Positions 50,128-57,983 of a stretch of DNA of 64,000 nucleotides are shown piece by piece. Location: NCBI RefSeq assembly GCF_003626655.1, contig NZ_RBAN01000007.1:124001-188000 (forward strand), read 5' to 3'. The position numbers were made by a program, and so were the translations under genes. The notes below the pieces were generated by a model. That model made no database searches, was not told the DNA's origin, and was given only the letters and a program-made list of their open reading frames with translations. Source of the DNA: Micromonospora costi (GTDB lineage: Bacteria; Actinomycetota; Actinomycetes; Mycobacteriales; Micromonosporaceae). Every line of letters starts with the position of its first letter. Positions within the stretch are counted from its first letter, which is position 1.

Positions 50128-51768
50128 CTAGAGCCGTAGGGCGTCCGGGGCGTGCAGGCGCAGCATGGTCGCCCCGATGTCGGCCGGGACGCGGCGGCGG
50201 GTGGCCATGGACACCGCCACCGTCACCGTGAAGGCCAGTGGCACCGTCCAGGCGGCCGGCTGCGCGACGAGCGTGGCCGGCCAGCCGGACAACGGCGGGC
50301 CGATCACGGTGACCAGCACGGCCGCGATGGCCGCGCCGCCGCCGACCAGCACCCCGGCGGCGGCGCCCAGATCGGTCAGCCCGCGCCACCAGATGCCGAG
50401 CACCAGCAGCGGACAGAAACTGGACGCGGCGACCGCGAAGGCGAGCCCGACCACCTGGGAGACGTCCAGCCCGGAGACGTTCAGCGCGAGTACCAGGGGC
50501 ACCGCGCCGGCGATCACCGCGGCCAGCCGGAAGCCGCGTACCGAGCCGCGGCCGAGCACGTCCGTGGAGATCACCCCGGCCACGCTGGTGAGCAGCCCGG
50601 ACGAGGTGGAGAGGAAGGCGGCGAAGGCGCCGGCCGCGACGAGCGCGGCGAGCAGACGGGCGGTCGTGCTGTGGCCGAGCGCCGCGCCCGGGAGCAGCAC
50701 GACGACCGCGTCGGTCTGGCCGGTGACCAGCAGTTGCGGCGTGTAGATCCGGCCGAGCACCCCGTACAGGGTGGGCAGCAGGTAGAAGGCGCCGACGAGC
50801 GCGAGCACGACCAGGGTCGTCCGCCGGGCCGCCGCGCCGTCCGGGTTGGTGTAGAAGCGCACCAGCACGTGCGGCAGGCCCATGGTGCCCAGGAACGTGG
50901 CGAGGATCAGGGAGTACGTGGCGAACAGGCCCCGGTCGTCGTTCCCGGCCGTGCTGGGCAGCAGCCAGTCGGACGCTCTGATGGCCACCCCGGACACCTC
51001 CGGCACCGGCTCGCCGGCCGCGAAGGACAGCTCCTCGCCGGGGCGTACCTTCCGGATCTCCCCGTCAGGCAGCGTGAGGGTCGCCGGGTGCTCGACCACG
51101 ACGGTGGTCGCGGTGCGGAACGTCGGCCCGTCGGGCGGGGTCACCGCCGGGCGGGCGTCCGCCTGCCACTGCAGGGCCAGGAAGATCGCCGGTACGGCGA
51201 GCGCGGTCAGCTTGAGCCAGTACTGGAACGCCTGCACGAACGTGACGGCCCGCATCCCGCCGAGCGCCACGTTGGTGGTCACCACGACGGCCACCAGCAC
51301 GGCGCCGACCGGGTACGCCGAGCCGGTGACCGTGGAGAGGGTGAGCCCGGCGCCCTGGAGCTGGGGCACCAGGTACAGCCAGCCGATGAAGATGACGAAG
51401 GCGGTGGCGAGGATGCGCAGCCGCCGGGAGCCCAGCCGCACCTCGCAGAAGTCCGGCAGCGTGAACGCGCCGGAGCGGCGCAGCGGCGCGGCCACGAACA
51501 GCAGCAGCGCGAGGTAGCCGGCGGCGAACCCGACCGGGTACCAGAGCACGTCCACGCCGTACTTGAGGATCAGCCCGGCCACGCCCAGGAACGAGGCCGC
51601 GGACAGGTACTCCCCGCCGATCGCCGCGGCGTTCCAGGTCGGACTGATCACCCGGGAGGCGACCAGGAAGTCGGAGGTGGTGCGGGCCAGCCGCAGCCCG
51701 TAGAAGCCGATGGCGACGGTGACCAGCGTGACCGCGACGATCGCCGGGACGACGAGTGCGTTGCCCAC
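50128..51768 (-). CDS. Sodium:solute symporter (ActP/MctP-like), second copy
   Basis: A 546-residue sodium:solute symporter with 13 segments: ISPTWNAAAIGGEYLSAASF, ALGGMRAVTFVQAFQYWLKL, LGTMGLPHVLVRFYTNPDGA and SSGLLTSVAGVISTDVLG. It differs from ActP at 43.8 kb by an extracytoplasmic insertion of about 70 residues (PAVTPPDGPTFRTATTV to VSGVAIRASDWLLP). The small membrane protein immediately upstream (1-nt gap) is its likely partner. A LytS/LytTR two-component system follows upstream, so uptake of a carboxylate such as pyruvate may be signal-controlled. Confidence 0.88.
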   Translation of the reverse strand: MGNALVVPAIVAVTLVTVAIGFYGLRLARTTSDFLVASRVISPTWNAAAIGGEYLSAASFLGVAGLILKYGVDVLWYPVGFAAGYLALLLFVAAPLRRSGAFTLPDFCEVRLGSRRLRILATAFVIFIGWLYLVPQLQGAGLTLSTVTGSAYPVGAVLVAVVVTTNVALGGMRAVTFVQAFQYWLKLTALAVPAIFLALQWQADARPAVTPPDGPTFRTATTVVVEHPATLTLPDGEIRKVRPGEELSFAAGEPVPEVSGVAIRASDWLLPSTAGNDDRGLFATYSLILATFLGTMGLPHVLVRFYTNPDGAAARRTTLVVLALVGAFYLLPTLYGVLGRIYTPQLLVTGQTDAVVVLLPGAALGHSTTARLLAALVAAGAFAAFLSTSSGLLTSVAGVISTDVLGRGSVRGFRLAAVIAGAVPLVLALNVSGLDVSQVVGLAFAVAASSFCPLLVLGIWWRGLTDLGAAAGVLVGGGAAIAAVLVTVIGPPLSGWPATLVAQPAAWTVPLAFTVTVAVSMATRRRVPADIGATMLRLHAPDALRL

Positions 51769-51769
51769 G

Positions 51770-52237
51770 TCAGCGCTCCGGCCGCTGGACCAGGTCGGTG
51801 AAGTCCTGCTCGTTGCGCTCGGCCAGCCGCACGTACGCCCAGCCGACCGCGATCAGGAACGGAAAGCTCGCCACCCCGAGCAGCAGCCAGGGCAGCTTCA
51901 CCCCGAGCACGGTGACCCGGCCGACCGCCGGCGCGATCGCGAACAGCCACGGCAGCCCGCCGAGCCCGATCATCACGACCAGCGAGAGCCGCAACGCGAG
52001 GGCGAGCTGGGCGCGGACCAGCCCTTTGACGAGTGCCTCCCCGACGCGGGTCTGCTGGGCCAGCTCGGTGCGCGTGCGGGCGGCGCGGTCCTCCCGGCCG
52101 GACACCTCGGCCAGCACGACCCGCGCCCGCGGCTGCGGGACCCCGACCCGGGTCGGGCCGCCGGGGCGTACCCGGTCCACTGCCCCGGGCGGGTCCCCGG
52201 CCGGGGGCACCGGGATCGGATCTTCGGCGGCGGCCAC
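51770..52237 (-). CDS. Small two-helix membrane partner of the second symporter (DUF485-like role)
   Basis: A 155-residue protein. The N-terminal 85 residues are hydrophilic and Arg-rich (REDRAARTRTELAQQTRVGE); two membrane helices follow (LALRLSLVVMIGLGGLPWLF and LPWLLLGVASFPFLIAVGWA) and a short tail (VRLAERNEQDFTDLVQRPER). The layout is that of the DUF485/DUF4212-type partners, though sequence similarity to the DUF485 protein at 45.5 kb is weak. It ends one base from the symporter start. Confidence 0.7.
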   Translation of the reverse strand: MAAAEDPIPVPPAGDPPGAVDRVRPGGPTRVGVPQPRARVVLAEVSGREDRAARTRTELAQQTRVGEALVKGLVRAQLALALRLSLVVMIGLGGLPWLFAIAPAVGRVTVLGVKLPWLLLGVASFPFLIAVGWAYVRLAERNEQDFTDLVQRPER

Positions 52238-52279
52238 CCCGGCAGTCTCGCCCGATCACCGGGATTGTCAAGGGTGGGC

Positions 52280-52319
52280 TGTGCATAACCTGTGGAGAAC
52301 GCGTCACCCCTGTGGATAA
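52280..52319. promoter_or_regulatory. Cluster of three DnaA-box-like sequences
   Basis: Same-direction motifs TGTGCATAA (52280-52288), TGTGGAGAA (52291-52299) and TGTGGATAA (52311-52319) read, in complement, TTATGCACA, TTCTCCACA and TTATCCACA; the last is a perfect DnaA box, the others one base off. Starts are 11 and 20 bp apart, so they fall on one face of the helix. They lie 43-82 bp upstream of the small membrane gene. Confidence 0.5.
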
Positions 52320-52339
52320 CCCGGTGGACGGCTGACAAG

Positions 52340-52373
52340 AGGGCGGGGTCGGTGTAACCACCGACCCCGCCCT
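52340..52373 (-). terminator. Terminator hairpin after the DUF5701 gene
   Basis: AGGGCGGGGTCGGT (52340-52353) pairs over 14 bp with 52360-52373 around GTAACC. It follows the DUF5701 stop and its tandem repeats on the minus strand. Confidence 0.8.
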
Positions 52374-52425
52374 GCGGTCACGCCGCGCCGGTCAGGCCGC
52401 GCCGGCGCAGGCCGTGCCGATGCAG

Positions 52426-52500
52426 GCCGCGCCGACGCGGGCCGTGCCCGTCACGCCGCGCCGACGCGGGCCGTGCCCGTCACGCCGCGCCGACGCGCTC
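52426..52500. repeat. 29-bp tandem repeat covering the 3' end of the DUF5701 gene
   Basis: Two identical 29-bp units (52426-52454 and 52455-52483; each GCCGCGCCGACGCGGGCCGT plus nine bases) are followed by a partial third copy to about 52500. The DUF5701 stop codon (52480-52482) lies in this block, so its last codons (VGAA) are part of the array. Degenerate copies of a 14-15 bp sub-unit continue back to about 52383. Confidence 0.75.
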
Positions 52501-53142
52501 CGGACGGGCGGAGGCGGAGCCGAGCCACGTGTGCGGGTTGCCGTACCAGCACCAGCCGAGCTTCGGCGCGCCCTCGCTGATCCAGAGGGCGGGCACCCGC
52601 TTGTCGCCGCACCGCGAGCCGACCAGCGAGAAGCACTTGTTCTTCGCGAGCGCGGCCGGGTACAGGGTGACCAGCGCGAGCCCTTCGTCGATGCTGAGCG
52701 GCAGCCGGTCCTGACCGGTGATCACCTCCATGGCCGACGACGGGGCGAGGTTCAGGGTCTCCTCGCCCCGGTCGACGTCGAAGAGCAGGTACGCGGGCCC
52801 GTCGGGCACCTCCAGCTCCTTGATCGGGTCGAAGCGGGCCAGGTCGCCCTCGGCGTAGTGCCGGTCGAGGAACCCGGGCTTGCGCTTGCCCGCCAGCGTG
52901 GTGAGCGCGAGCCGCTCCTCCACGCCGATCAGCTCCCGGGTGATCACCAGCAGGAACGGCACCCGGCCCTCGGTGGGGGCCGGCAGTCCCGTCGCGCCGG
53001 CCACGGCCGCGGAACGCAGGGGGCGAACCAGCTGCCGGAAGGCGTCCTCGGTCATTCCGGCAAGGGTGGGGTAGCCGAGTCCCACCAGGCGCTGCACCTG
53101 GCGGTCGAACTCGGCGGCAGGGTCGAACGGCGCATCGGACAT
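52480..53142 (-). CDS. DUF5701 family protein
   Basis: A 220-residue soluble protein opening with EFDRQVQRLVGLGYPTLAGM and containing VPFLLVITRELIGVEERLAL, PAYLLFDVDRGEETLNLAPS and LALVTLYPAALAKNKCFSLV then SRCGDKRVPALWISEGAPKLG; this is the DUF5701 family of actinobacteria, of unknown function. Two conserved Cys and WCWYGNPHTWLGSA suggest a defined fold or metal site. GAGGAGG 4 nt before ATG 53142. It stands between a two-component system and the symporter module it may belong to. Confidence 0.75.
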   Translation of the reverse strand: MSDAPFDPAAEFDRQVQRLVGLGYPTLAGMTEDAFRQLVRPLRSAAVAGATGLPAPTEGRVPFLLVITRELIGVEERLALTTLAGKRKPGFLDRHYAEGDLARFDPIKELEVPDGPAYLLFDVDRGEETLNLAPSSAMEVITGQDRLPLSIDEGLALVTLYPAALAKNKCFSLVGSRCGDKRVPALWISEGAPKLGWCWYGNPHTWLGSASARPERVGAA

Positions 53143-53160
53143 GGAGCCTCCTCGCGGGTC

Positions 53161-53185
53161 GTACGGCCTACCGTACAGCGTACGG
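53161..53185. promoter_or_regulatory. Alternating GTACGG/CCGTAC sites upstream of DUF5701
   Basis: GTACGG (53161-53166), CCGTAC (53171-53176) and GTACGG (53180-53185) form two overlapping inverted pairs in the 63-bp gap before the DUF5701 gene. They could be an operator, but CGTACGG-like words are common in this genome. Confidence 0.3.
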
Positions 53186-53205
53186 TAAAGCGCCGGTATT
53201 CCCGC

Positions 53206-53997
53206 CTAGCGATTCCAGTCCTGCTTGGCCGCCCGGACCAGCTTGTCCTTCAGCTCCCGGGTGTGCCGGCGGCTGACCGGCAGCTCCGTACCGTCGATGA
53301 CCACCACGTAGCCGGAGTTGACCAGCCGCAGCTCGGCGATCAGCTTCAACTGCACCAGGTACGAGCGGTGGATCCGCACGAAACCCGCGTCCGCCCAGCG
53401 CTCGGCGAGGGTGGCCAGGGACACCCGCACCAGGTGCGACCCGTCGGCCGTGTGCAGTCGCGCGTAGTCACCCTGGGCCTCCACCCAGCGCACCGCCGAG
53501 CGGGGCAGCATCCGGGTGGTGCCGGCCAGCTCGATCGGGATCGTGGGATCCTCCTCGGCCCGGGCGAGCGCGGCCGGGTGCGACGGCACCACCCGCGAGC
53601 CGATCACCCGGCGCAGCGACTCGGCGAGCCGGTCGGCGCGTACCGGTTTGCGGACGTAGTCGGTGGCGCCCAGGTCGAACGCGTCCACCGCGCCGTCGTC
53701 GTACGCGGTGACGAAGACGATCGCCGGTGGGCGGGCGAAGCGGCGCAGCACCCGGGCCAGCTCCATCCCGTCCAGGCCGGGCATCCGGATGTCCAGGAAC
53801 ACCACGTCCACGTCGCCGTCCCGCAGCAGCCGCAGCGCCTCGGTCGCGTCGCCGGCCGTGTGCAGCCGGGCCACGCGAGGATCGGCCCGCAGGTGGTACG
53901 CCAGCTCGTCCAGGGCCGGGGGCTCGTCGTCCACCGCCAGCACCCGCAGGAAGCCGGCCGGGTTCACGCCTCCGATCCGGTCGTTCCGCTCGTTCAC
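53206..53997 (-). CDS. LytTR-family response regulator
   Basis: A 263-residue regulator. The receiver domain shows the acidic pair in VLAVDDEPPALDEL, the phospho-acceptor Asp in VVFLDIRMPGLDGMEL (about residue 65), the Thr in FVTAYDDG and the Lys in DYVRKPVRADRL. The C-terminal LytTR DNA-binding domain has VRWVEAQGDYARLHTADGSH and FVRIHRSYLVQLKLI. It overlaps its kinase gene by four bases (GTGA). LytTR regulators bind direct repeats and in enterobacteria control pyruvate transporters (BtsR, YpdB), in line with the nearby symporter. Confidence 0.92.
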   Translation of the reverse strand: MNERNDRIGGVNPAGFLRVLAVDDEPPALDELAYHLRADPRVARLHTAGDATEALRLLRDGDVDVVFLDIRMPGLDGMELARVLRRFARPPAIVFVTAYDDGAVDAFDLGATDYVRKPVRADRLAESLRRVIGSRVVPSHPAALARAEEDPTIPIELAGTTRMLPRSAVRWVEAQGDYARLHTADGSHLVRVSLATLAERWADAGFVRIHRSYLVQLKLIAELRLVNSGYVVVIDGTELPVSRRHTRELKDKLVRAAKQDWNR

Positions 53998-55220
53998 GAG
54001 CCCGCCCGTACGCCCGGGTGGAACTTCGGCACGCGCATGCTCACCTTCGTACCCGAGCCCAGGCCGGTCTCGACGACCAGGCCGAACCCGTCCCCGAACA
54101 CCGACCGGAGCCGCTCGTCGACGTTGGAGAGCCCGACGTGCTGCCCGGAGTCCTCACCGGGGTCGCCGGTGCTGCGGGCCAGCTCGGCGATGCCGGCGGT
54201 CAGCGTGGTCGGATCCATCCCCACCCCGTCGTCCTCCACCGTGATGTGGCATTCGGCACCCGCGTCCCGGGCCTCGATGCTCACCATGCCCGTGCCCGGC
54301 TTGCGGGACAACCCGTGCCGGACGGCGTTCTCGACCAGTGGTTGCAGGCAGAGGAACGGCAGCGTCACCGGCAGCACCTCGGGGGCGATCTGCAACCGCA
54401 CCTGGAGCCGGTCACCGAAGCGGGCCCGCTCGATGGTGAGGTAGCGGTCGATCGACCGCAACTCCTCGGCCAGCGTGGTGAACTCGCCGTGCGCCCGGAA
54501 CGAGTACCGGGTGAACTCCGCGAACTCCAGGATCAGCTCGCGGGCGCGCTCCGGATCCGTCCGGACGAACGAGCCGATCGCGGTCAGCGCGTTGTAGATG
54601 AAGTGCGGGCTGATCTGGGCCCGCAGCGCGCGGATCTCGGCCCGGGCCAGCCGCTCCCGCGACGAGTCCAGCTCGGCCAGGGCGAGCTGGTTGCCGGCCC
54701 AGTGCGCGGTTTCGAGGGTGGCCTGCACGAGCCCCGGGGCCGGCGGCCCGTCGGCGACCGCGACCAGGGCGCCGACCACCCGCGCGTCCGTCCCGGTCAG
54801 CGGCGCGACCACCGCGCCCCGCACCGGGCAGTCGACCCGGTCACAGCGCAGCTCCGACTCGCCGAGCACCGTGGACCGCCCGGTGGTCACCGCGCGCCGG
54901 GCCGCGCCGAGCAGTTGCTCGCCGTGGTGCGTTCCGCGCCCGTCGAGCGCCAGCAACGCGTCCCGGTCGGTGAGCGCCAGGCCGACTGCGCCCACGAGGG
55001 CCCGCAGATGGCGTACGGCCTTCGCCGCGCCCGCCGGGCTCAGCCCGGCCCGCAGGGGTTCGGCGGCCAGGCCGGCGGTGTGCAGCACCTCGTACGTGGC
55101 CCGCTGGGTGGCGGTCGCGATGCCCCGGCGGGCGCGCAGCCGGCCCACCGCGAACAGCGCCGCGCCGAGCGCGGTGACCAGCGAGACGACGCCGAAGACG
55201 GCCGAGAGGTTGCCACCCAC
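53994..55220 (-). CDS. LytS-like sensor histidine kinase
   Basis: A 408-residue kinase. One N-terminal membrane helix (LSAVFGVVSLVTALGAALFA), a GAF-like middle (about 60-180, with DRVDCPVRGAVVAPLTGTDA), then the His_kinase domain with the phosphorylation motif ALRAQISPHFIYNALTAIGS (about 220) and HATPase with LPFLCLQPLVENAVRHGLS, EDDGVGMDPT and GLSNVDERLRSVFG. The multi-helix 5TM sensor of classical LytS is absent, so sensing is probably cytoplasmic, perhaps through the Cys in the GAF region. GTG 55220 has CAGGAT 6 nt upstream. Coupled to the LytTR gene. Confidence 0.9.
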   Translation of the reverse strand: MGGNLSAVFGVVSLVTALGAALFAVGRLRARRGIATATQRATYEVLHTAGLAAEPLRAGLSPAGAAKAVRHLRALVGAVGLALTDRDALLALDGRGTHHGEQLLGAARRAVTTGRSTVLGESELRCDRVDCPVRGAVVAPLTGTDARVVGALVAVADGPPAPGLVQATLETAHWAGNQLALAELDSSRERLARAEIRALRAQISPHFIYNALTAIGSFVRTDPERARELILEFAEFTRYSFRAHGEFTTLAEELRSIDRYLTIERARFGDRLQVRLQIAPEVLPVTLPFLCLQPLVENAVRHGLSRKPGTGMVSIEARDAGAECHITVEDDGVGMDPTTLTAGIAELARSTGDPGEDSGQHVGLSNVDERLRSVFGDGFGLVVETGLGSGTKVSMRVPKFHPGVRAGS

Positions 55221-55259
55221 GCCCAGATCCTGTCGGCTCCGGGCGTCGCAGCCAAGGGG

Positions 55260-56831
55260 TCAGTACGCGCCCTTGCGGGCCAGCACGACGCCCACGGTGC
55301 GCCACAGGATGCTGAGGTCGTACGCGAGCGACCAGTTGTCGACGTAGTAGAGGTCGAGCCGGACCGCCTCATCCCAGGACAGGTCGGAGCGGCCGGAGAC
55401 CTGCCAGAGGCCGGTCATACCCGGACGGACCAGCAGCCGGCGGCGCACGTCGCCGAGGAAGTCGCCGTCGTCGGCCGGCAGCGGGCGCGGCCCGACCAGC
55501 GACATCTCGCCCCAGAGCACGTTGATCAACTGGGGCAGCTCGTCCAGCGAGGAGGCACGCAGGAAGCGGCCCACGGGGAAGACCCGCGGATCCTGCTTCA
55601 TCTTGAAGAGCATGCCGTCGGTCTCGTTCTGGTCGACCAGGCTGGCCAGGCGCTCCTCGGCGTCGACGTACATGGTCCGGAACTTCCACACCCGGAAGGT
55701 GCGGCCCTCGTGCCCCACCCGCGGCTGCCGGAAGAAGACCGGCCCCGGGTCGGAGATCTTGATGGCCACCGCGATGGCCACGAACACGGGGACCAGCACG
55801 AGCAGCCCGAGCCCGGCGGCGACCCGGTCCATGAGGTTCTTGGCGAGCAGCGCCGGGCCCGAGAGGGTGGGCTCCTCGACGTGCAGCAGCGGCAGGCCCT
55901 CGATCGGGCGGATGTGCACCCGGGGGCCGGCGATGTCGGTGAGCTGCGGCGCGACGACCAGGTCGACGCCGGAGCCCTCCAGCTGCCAGGCCAGCCGGCG
56001 CAGCTCGCCCGGCTCGGCGCTGGCCGAGCCGCACACCGCGATGGTGTCGCCGCCCACCTCGCGGACGAGGGCGAGCACGTCGCGGCCCGCGAACACCGGG
56101 ACGGGGGTCTGCATGCCGCGGGCCGCCGCGTAGCCGTCGGTGAGGTGGATGGCCACCGGTACCAGGCCGGCGGCCGGGTTGCGGGTGACCGCCGTGTAGA
56201 CCTCCAGGCACTCCGGCAGGGTGCCGACCAGCACCATCCGGTGCCCGCCCTGACCGATGTTGCGCCGGACCACGTGCAGCACGAAACGGGCCAGGATGCG
56301 GCCCAGCAGGATCAGGAGCAGGGCGCCGAGCAGCGCCGTGCCGACCGTGTAACGGGACAGGTCGGTCTTGGTGGCGAAGGCCAGGAACGAGACCGTGGCG
56401 GCCACGGCCACCCCGGCCCGGATCACCCGCTTGAACTCGTCCGGGCCGAGCCCCAGGTAGCGCCGGTCGTACGCCCGGTTGCCCCAGAGGATGACCACCC
56501 AGCCCAGCGGCAGCAGCACGAACGCCACCGTGAAGAACCAGGTCGGGTCGTTCTGGGCGTTGTAGAAGCCGGCGCGGGCCTGGTCGAAGGTGTGGATCGC
56601 GGTGAAGCTGGCGAACGCCGCCGCCGCGAAGTCGAGCAGCAGGAGGATGGCGGTGTAGGGACGGTGCCACCGGGAGACGCGCCGGCGGGCCCGTGCCCAC
56701 GCCGACCGGGGTACGCCGTTGTGCGACGGCGGCGTCGGCGGCTGGATCTCGAAGCTGTCGACGTGCCGCACGAGTTTGCTCCGGCCTTCGTTGGTTACCG
56801 GGCGCTGGAGGCTTGTCGTCACCTCACCCAT
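55260..56831 (-). CDS. Polyprenyl-phosphate glycosylphosphotransferase (exopolysaccharide-type sugar transferase)
   Basis: A 523-residue membrane enzyme (WbaP/CpsE-like). Five hydrophobic segments (about 65-340) surround a CoA-binding-like domain (HRMVLVGTLPECLEVYTAVT), and the C-terminal bacterial sugar transferase domain carries KISDPGPVFFRQPRVGHEGR, FRVWKFRTMYVDAEERL, SLDELPQLINVLWGEMSLVG and PRPLPADD. It loads the first sugar phosphate onto undecaprenyl phosphate for a surface polysaccharide. Starts at 56843, 56831 and 56822 are all possible; ATG 56831 is a compromise. The 267-bp gap upstream (to 57098) holds only promoter-like sequence. Confidence 0.88.
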   Translation of the reverse strand: MGEVTTSLQRPVTNEGRSKLVRHVDSFEIQPPTPPSHNGVPRSAWARARRRVSRWHRPYTAILLLLDFAAAAFASFTAIHTFDQARAGFYNAQNDPTWFFTVAFVLLPLGWVVILWGNRAYDRRYLGLGPDEFKRVIRAGVAVAATVSFLAFATKTDLSRYTVGTALLGALLLILLGRILARFVLHVVRRNIGQGGHRMVLVGTLPECLEVYTAVTRNPAAGLVPVAIHLTDGYAAARGMQTPVPVFAGRDVLALVREVGGDTIAVCGSASAEPGELRRLAWQLEGSGVDLVVAPQLTDIAGPRVHIRPIEGLPLLHVEEPTLSGPALLAKNLMDRVAAGLGLLVLVPVFVAIAVAIKISDPGPVFFRQPRVGHEGRTFRVWKFRTMYVDAEERLASLVDQNETDGMLFKMKQDPRVFPVGRFLRASSLDELPQLINVLWGEMSLVGPRPLPADDGDFLGDVRRRLLVRPGMTGLWQVSGRSDLSWDEAVRLDLYYVDNWSLAYDLSILWRTVGVVLARKGAY

Positions 56832-57098
56832 GTCCTCCCGCATGACACGCGCCGCTCACTCATCGTGAGGGGCCCGGGTCGCCCACCGTCCCAGTCTCCC
56901 ACGCGGGGCCCGACCGGGCGCCGGACCCGAAGGACTTTGCGCCCCGCTGGTGCCGGCGGGATCTGGCCGGCTCCACGCCACATCAGAAGCCGGGGACCGA
57001 GCCACTATACCGATGGATGGCGCGCTCGGAAGAGTCGCCGAGCAGGACTTGTCGCGATATCACGGCGATTTCACTCAGTAACCGGCGGGTGGCGTTAC

Positions 57099-57959
57099 TC
57101 ACCGTACGAGCCGCGACAGCCGACGGTCAGCGAGGGCCTTGCCGCCGGTCTGACAGGTCGGGCAGTACTGCAGGCTCGAGTCGGAGAAGGAGACCTCCCG
57201 GATGGTGTCGCCGCAGACCGGGCAGGGCAGTCCGGTGCGCGCGTGCACCTTCAACCCGGAGCGCTTCTCACCCTTCAGCTCCGCCGCCCGCTGCCCGACC
57301 GACCGGCCGACCGCGTCACCGAGCACCTGCCGGGTGGCGGCGTGCAGCGCCGCCAGCTGACCGTCCGTGAGCCGGTCGGTGATCGCGAACGGAGAGAGCT
57401 TCGCGGCGTGCAGGATCTCGTCGGAGTACGCGTTGCCCACCCCGGCCAGCACCGCCTGGTCGGTCAGCACCGACTTCACCTGGCCCCGCCGGCTGCGCAG
57501 GCGCTCGGTGAACGTGGGCAGGTCGGCGGTGAGCGCGTCCGGGCCGAGCTTGGCCACGCCCGGCACCGTCGCCGGATCCGTCACCAGGTACGCGGCCAGC
57601 TTCTTCTGGGTACCGGCCTCGGTCAGGTCGAAGCCGGAGCCGTCGTCGAGGCGTACCCGCAGGGCGATCGGGCCCTTACCGGGGCGCAGTGGCGCCGCGG
57701 AGGGGAACGCCTCCCGGTAGTGCAGCCAGCCCGCCCGGGCCAGGTGGACCACCAGGTGCAGGTCGCCGTCGAAGACCACGTCCAGGAACTTGCCGTGCCG
57801 GCGGGCGTCCACCACGGCCCGGCCGGTCACCGCGGTGGGGGCCGGATCGTACGTCTTCAGGGCGCTGATCGCGGCGACCTCCAGCCGGTCGACGCGCCGC
57901 CCCACCGCCCGCTGGCGCAGGTAACCCGCGAGCGCTTCAACCTCCGGTAGTTCGGGCAC
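57099..57959 (-). CDS. Fpg/Nei family DNA glycosylase
   Basis: A 286-residue DNA repair glycosylase/AP lyase. The start codon is followed at once by PELPEVEALAGYLRQ, with the N-terminal Pro as nucleophile and Glu as catalyst. The DNA-contact helix-two-turn-helix shows LAGVGNAYSDEILHAAKLSP, and the zinc finger CPVCGDTI...YCPTCQ closes the protein. It removes oxidised purines or pyrimidines; the exact Fpg or Nei class is not certain. GTG 57959 is 6 nt from TACCGT, so the transcript is likely leaderless, from a promoter that interlocks with that of the divergent GT4 gene. Confidence 0.92.
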   Translation of the reverse strand: MPELPEVEALAGYLRQRAVGRRVDRLEVAAISALKTYDPAPTAVTGRAVVDARRHGKFLDVVFDGDLHLVVHLARAGWLHYREAFPSAAPLRPGKGPIALRVRLDDGSGFDLTEAGTQKKLAAYLVTDPATVPGVAKLGPDALTADLPTFTERLRSRRGQVKSVLTDQAVLAGVGNAYSDEILHAAKLSPFAITDRLTDGQLAALHAATRQVLGDAVGRSVGQRAAELKGEKRSGLKVHARTGLPCPVCGDTIREVSFSDSSLQYCPTCQTGGKALADRRLSRLVR

Positions 57960-57965
57960 CTGACA

Positions 57966-57975
57966 ACGGTAGCCT
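57966..57975. promoter_or_regulatory. Interlocking divergent -10 boxes in a 24-bp intergenic gap
   Basis: On the plus strand TAGCCT (57970-57975) is 8 nt before GTG 57984; on the minus strand TACCGT (complement of 57966-57971) is 6 nt before GTG 57959. The two hexamers share the TA at 57970-57971. Both genes would be leaderless from a single overlapping promoter that can be opened in only one direction at a time. Confidence 0.6.
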
Positions 57976-57983
57976 TCTTTCCC

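Noticed and set aside
53727-57950. A plus-strand open frame of about 1400 codons
   Set aside because: It runs antisense to five well-supported genes (LytTR regulator, LytS kinase, sugar transferase, glycosylase) and its protein is Arg/Gly/Asp/Gln-rich with no family match; a high-GC mirror frame.
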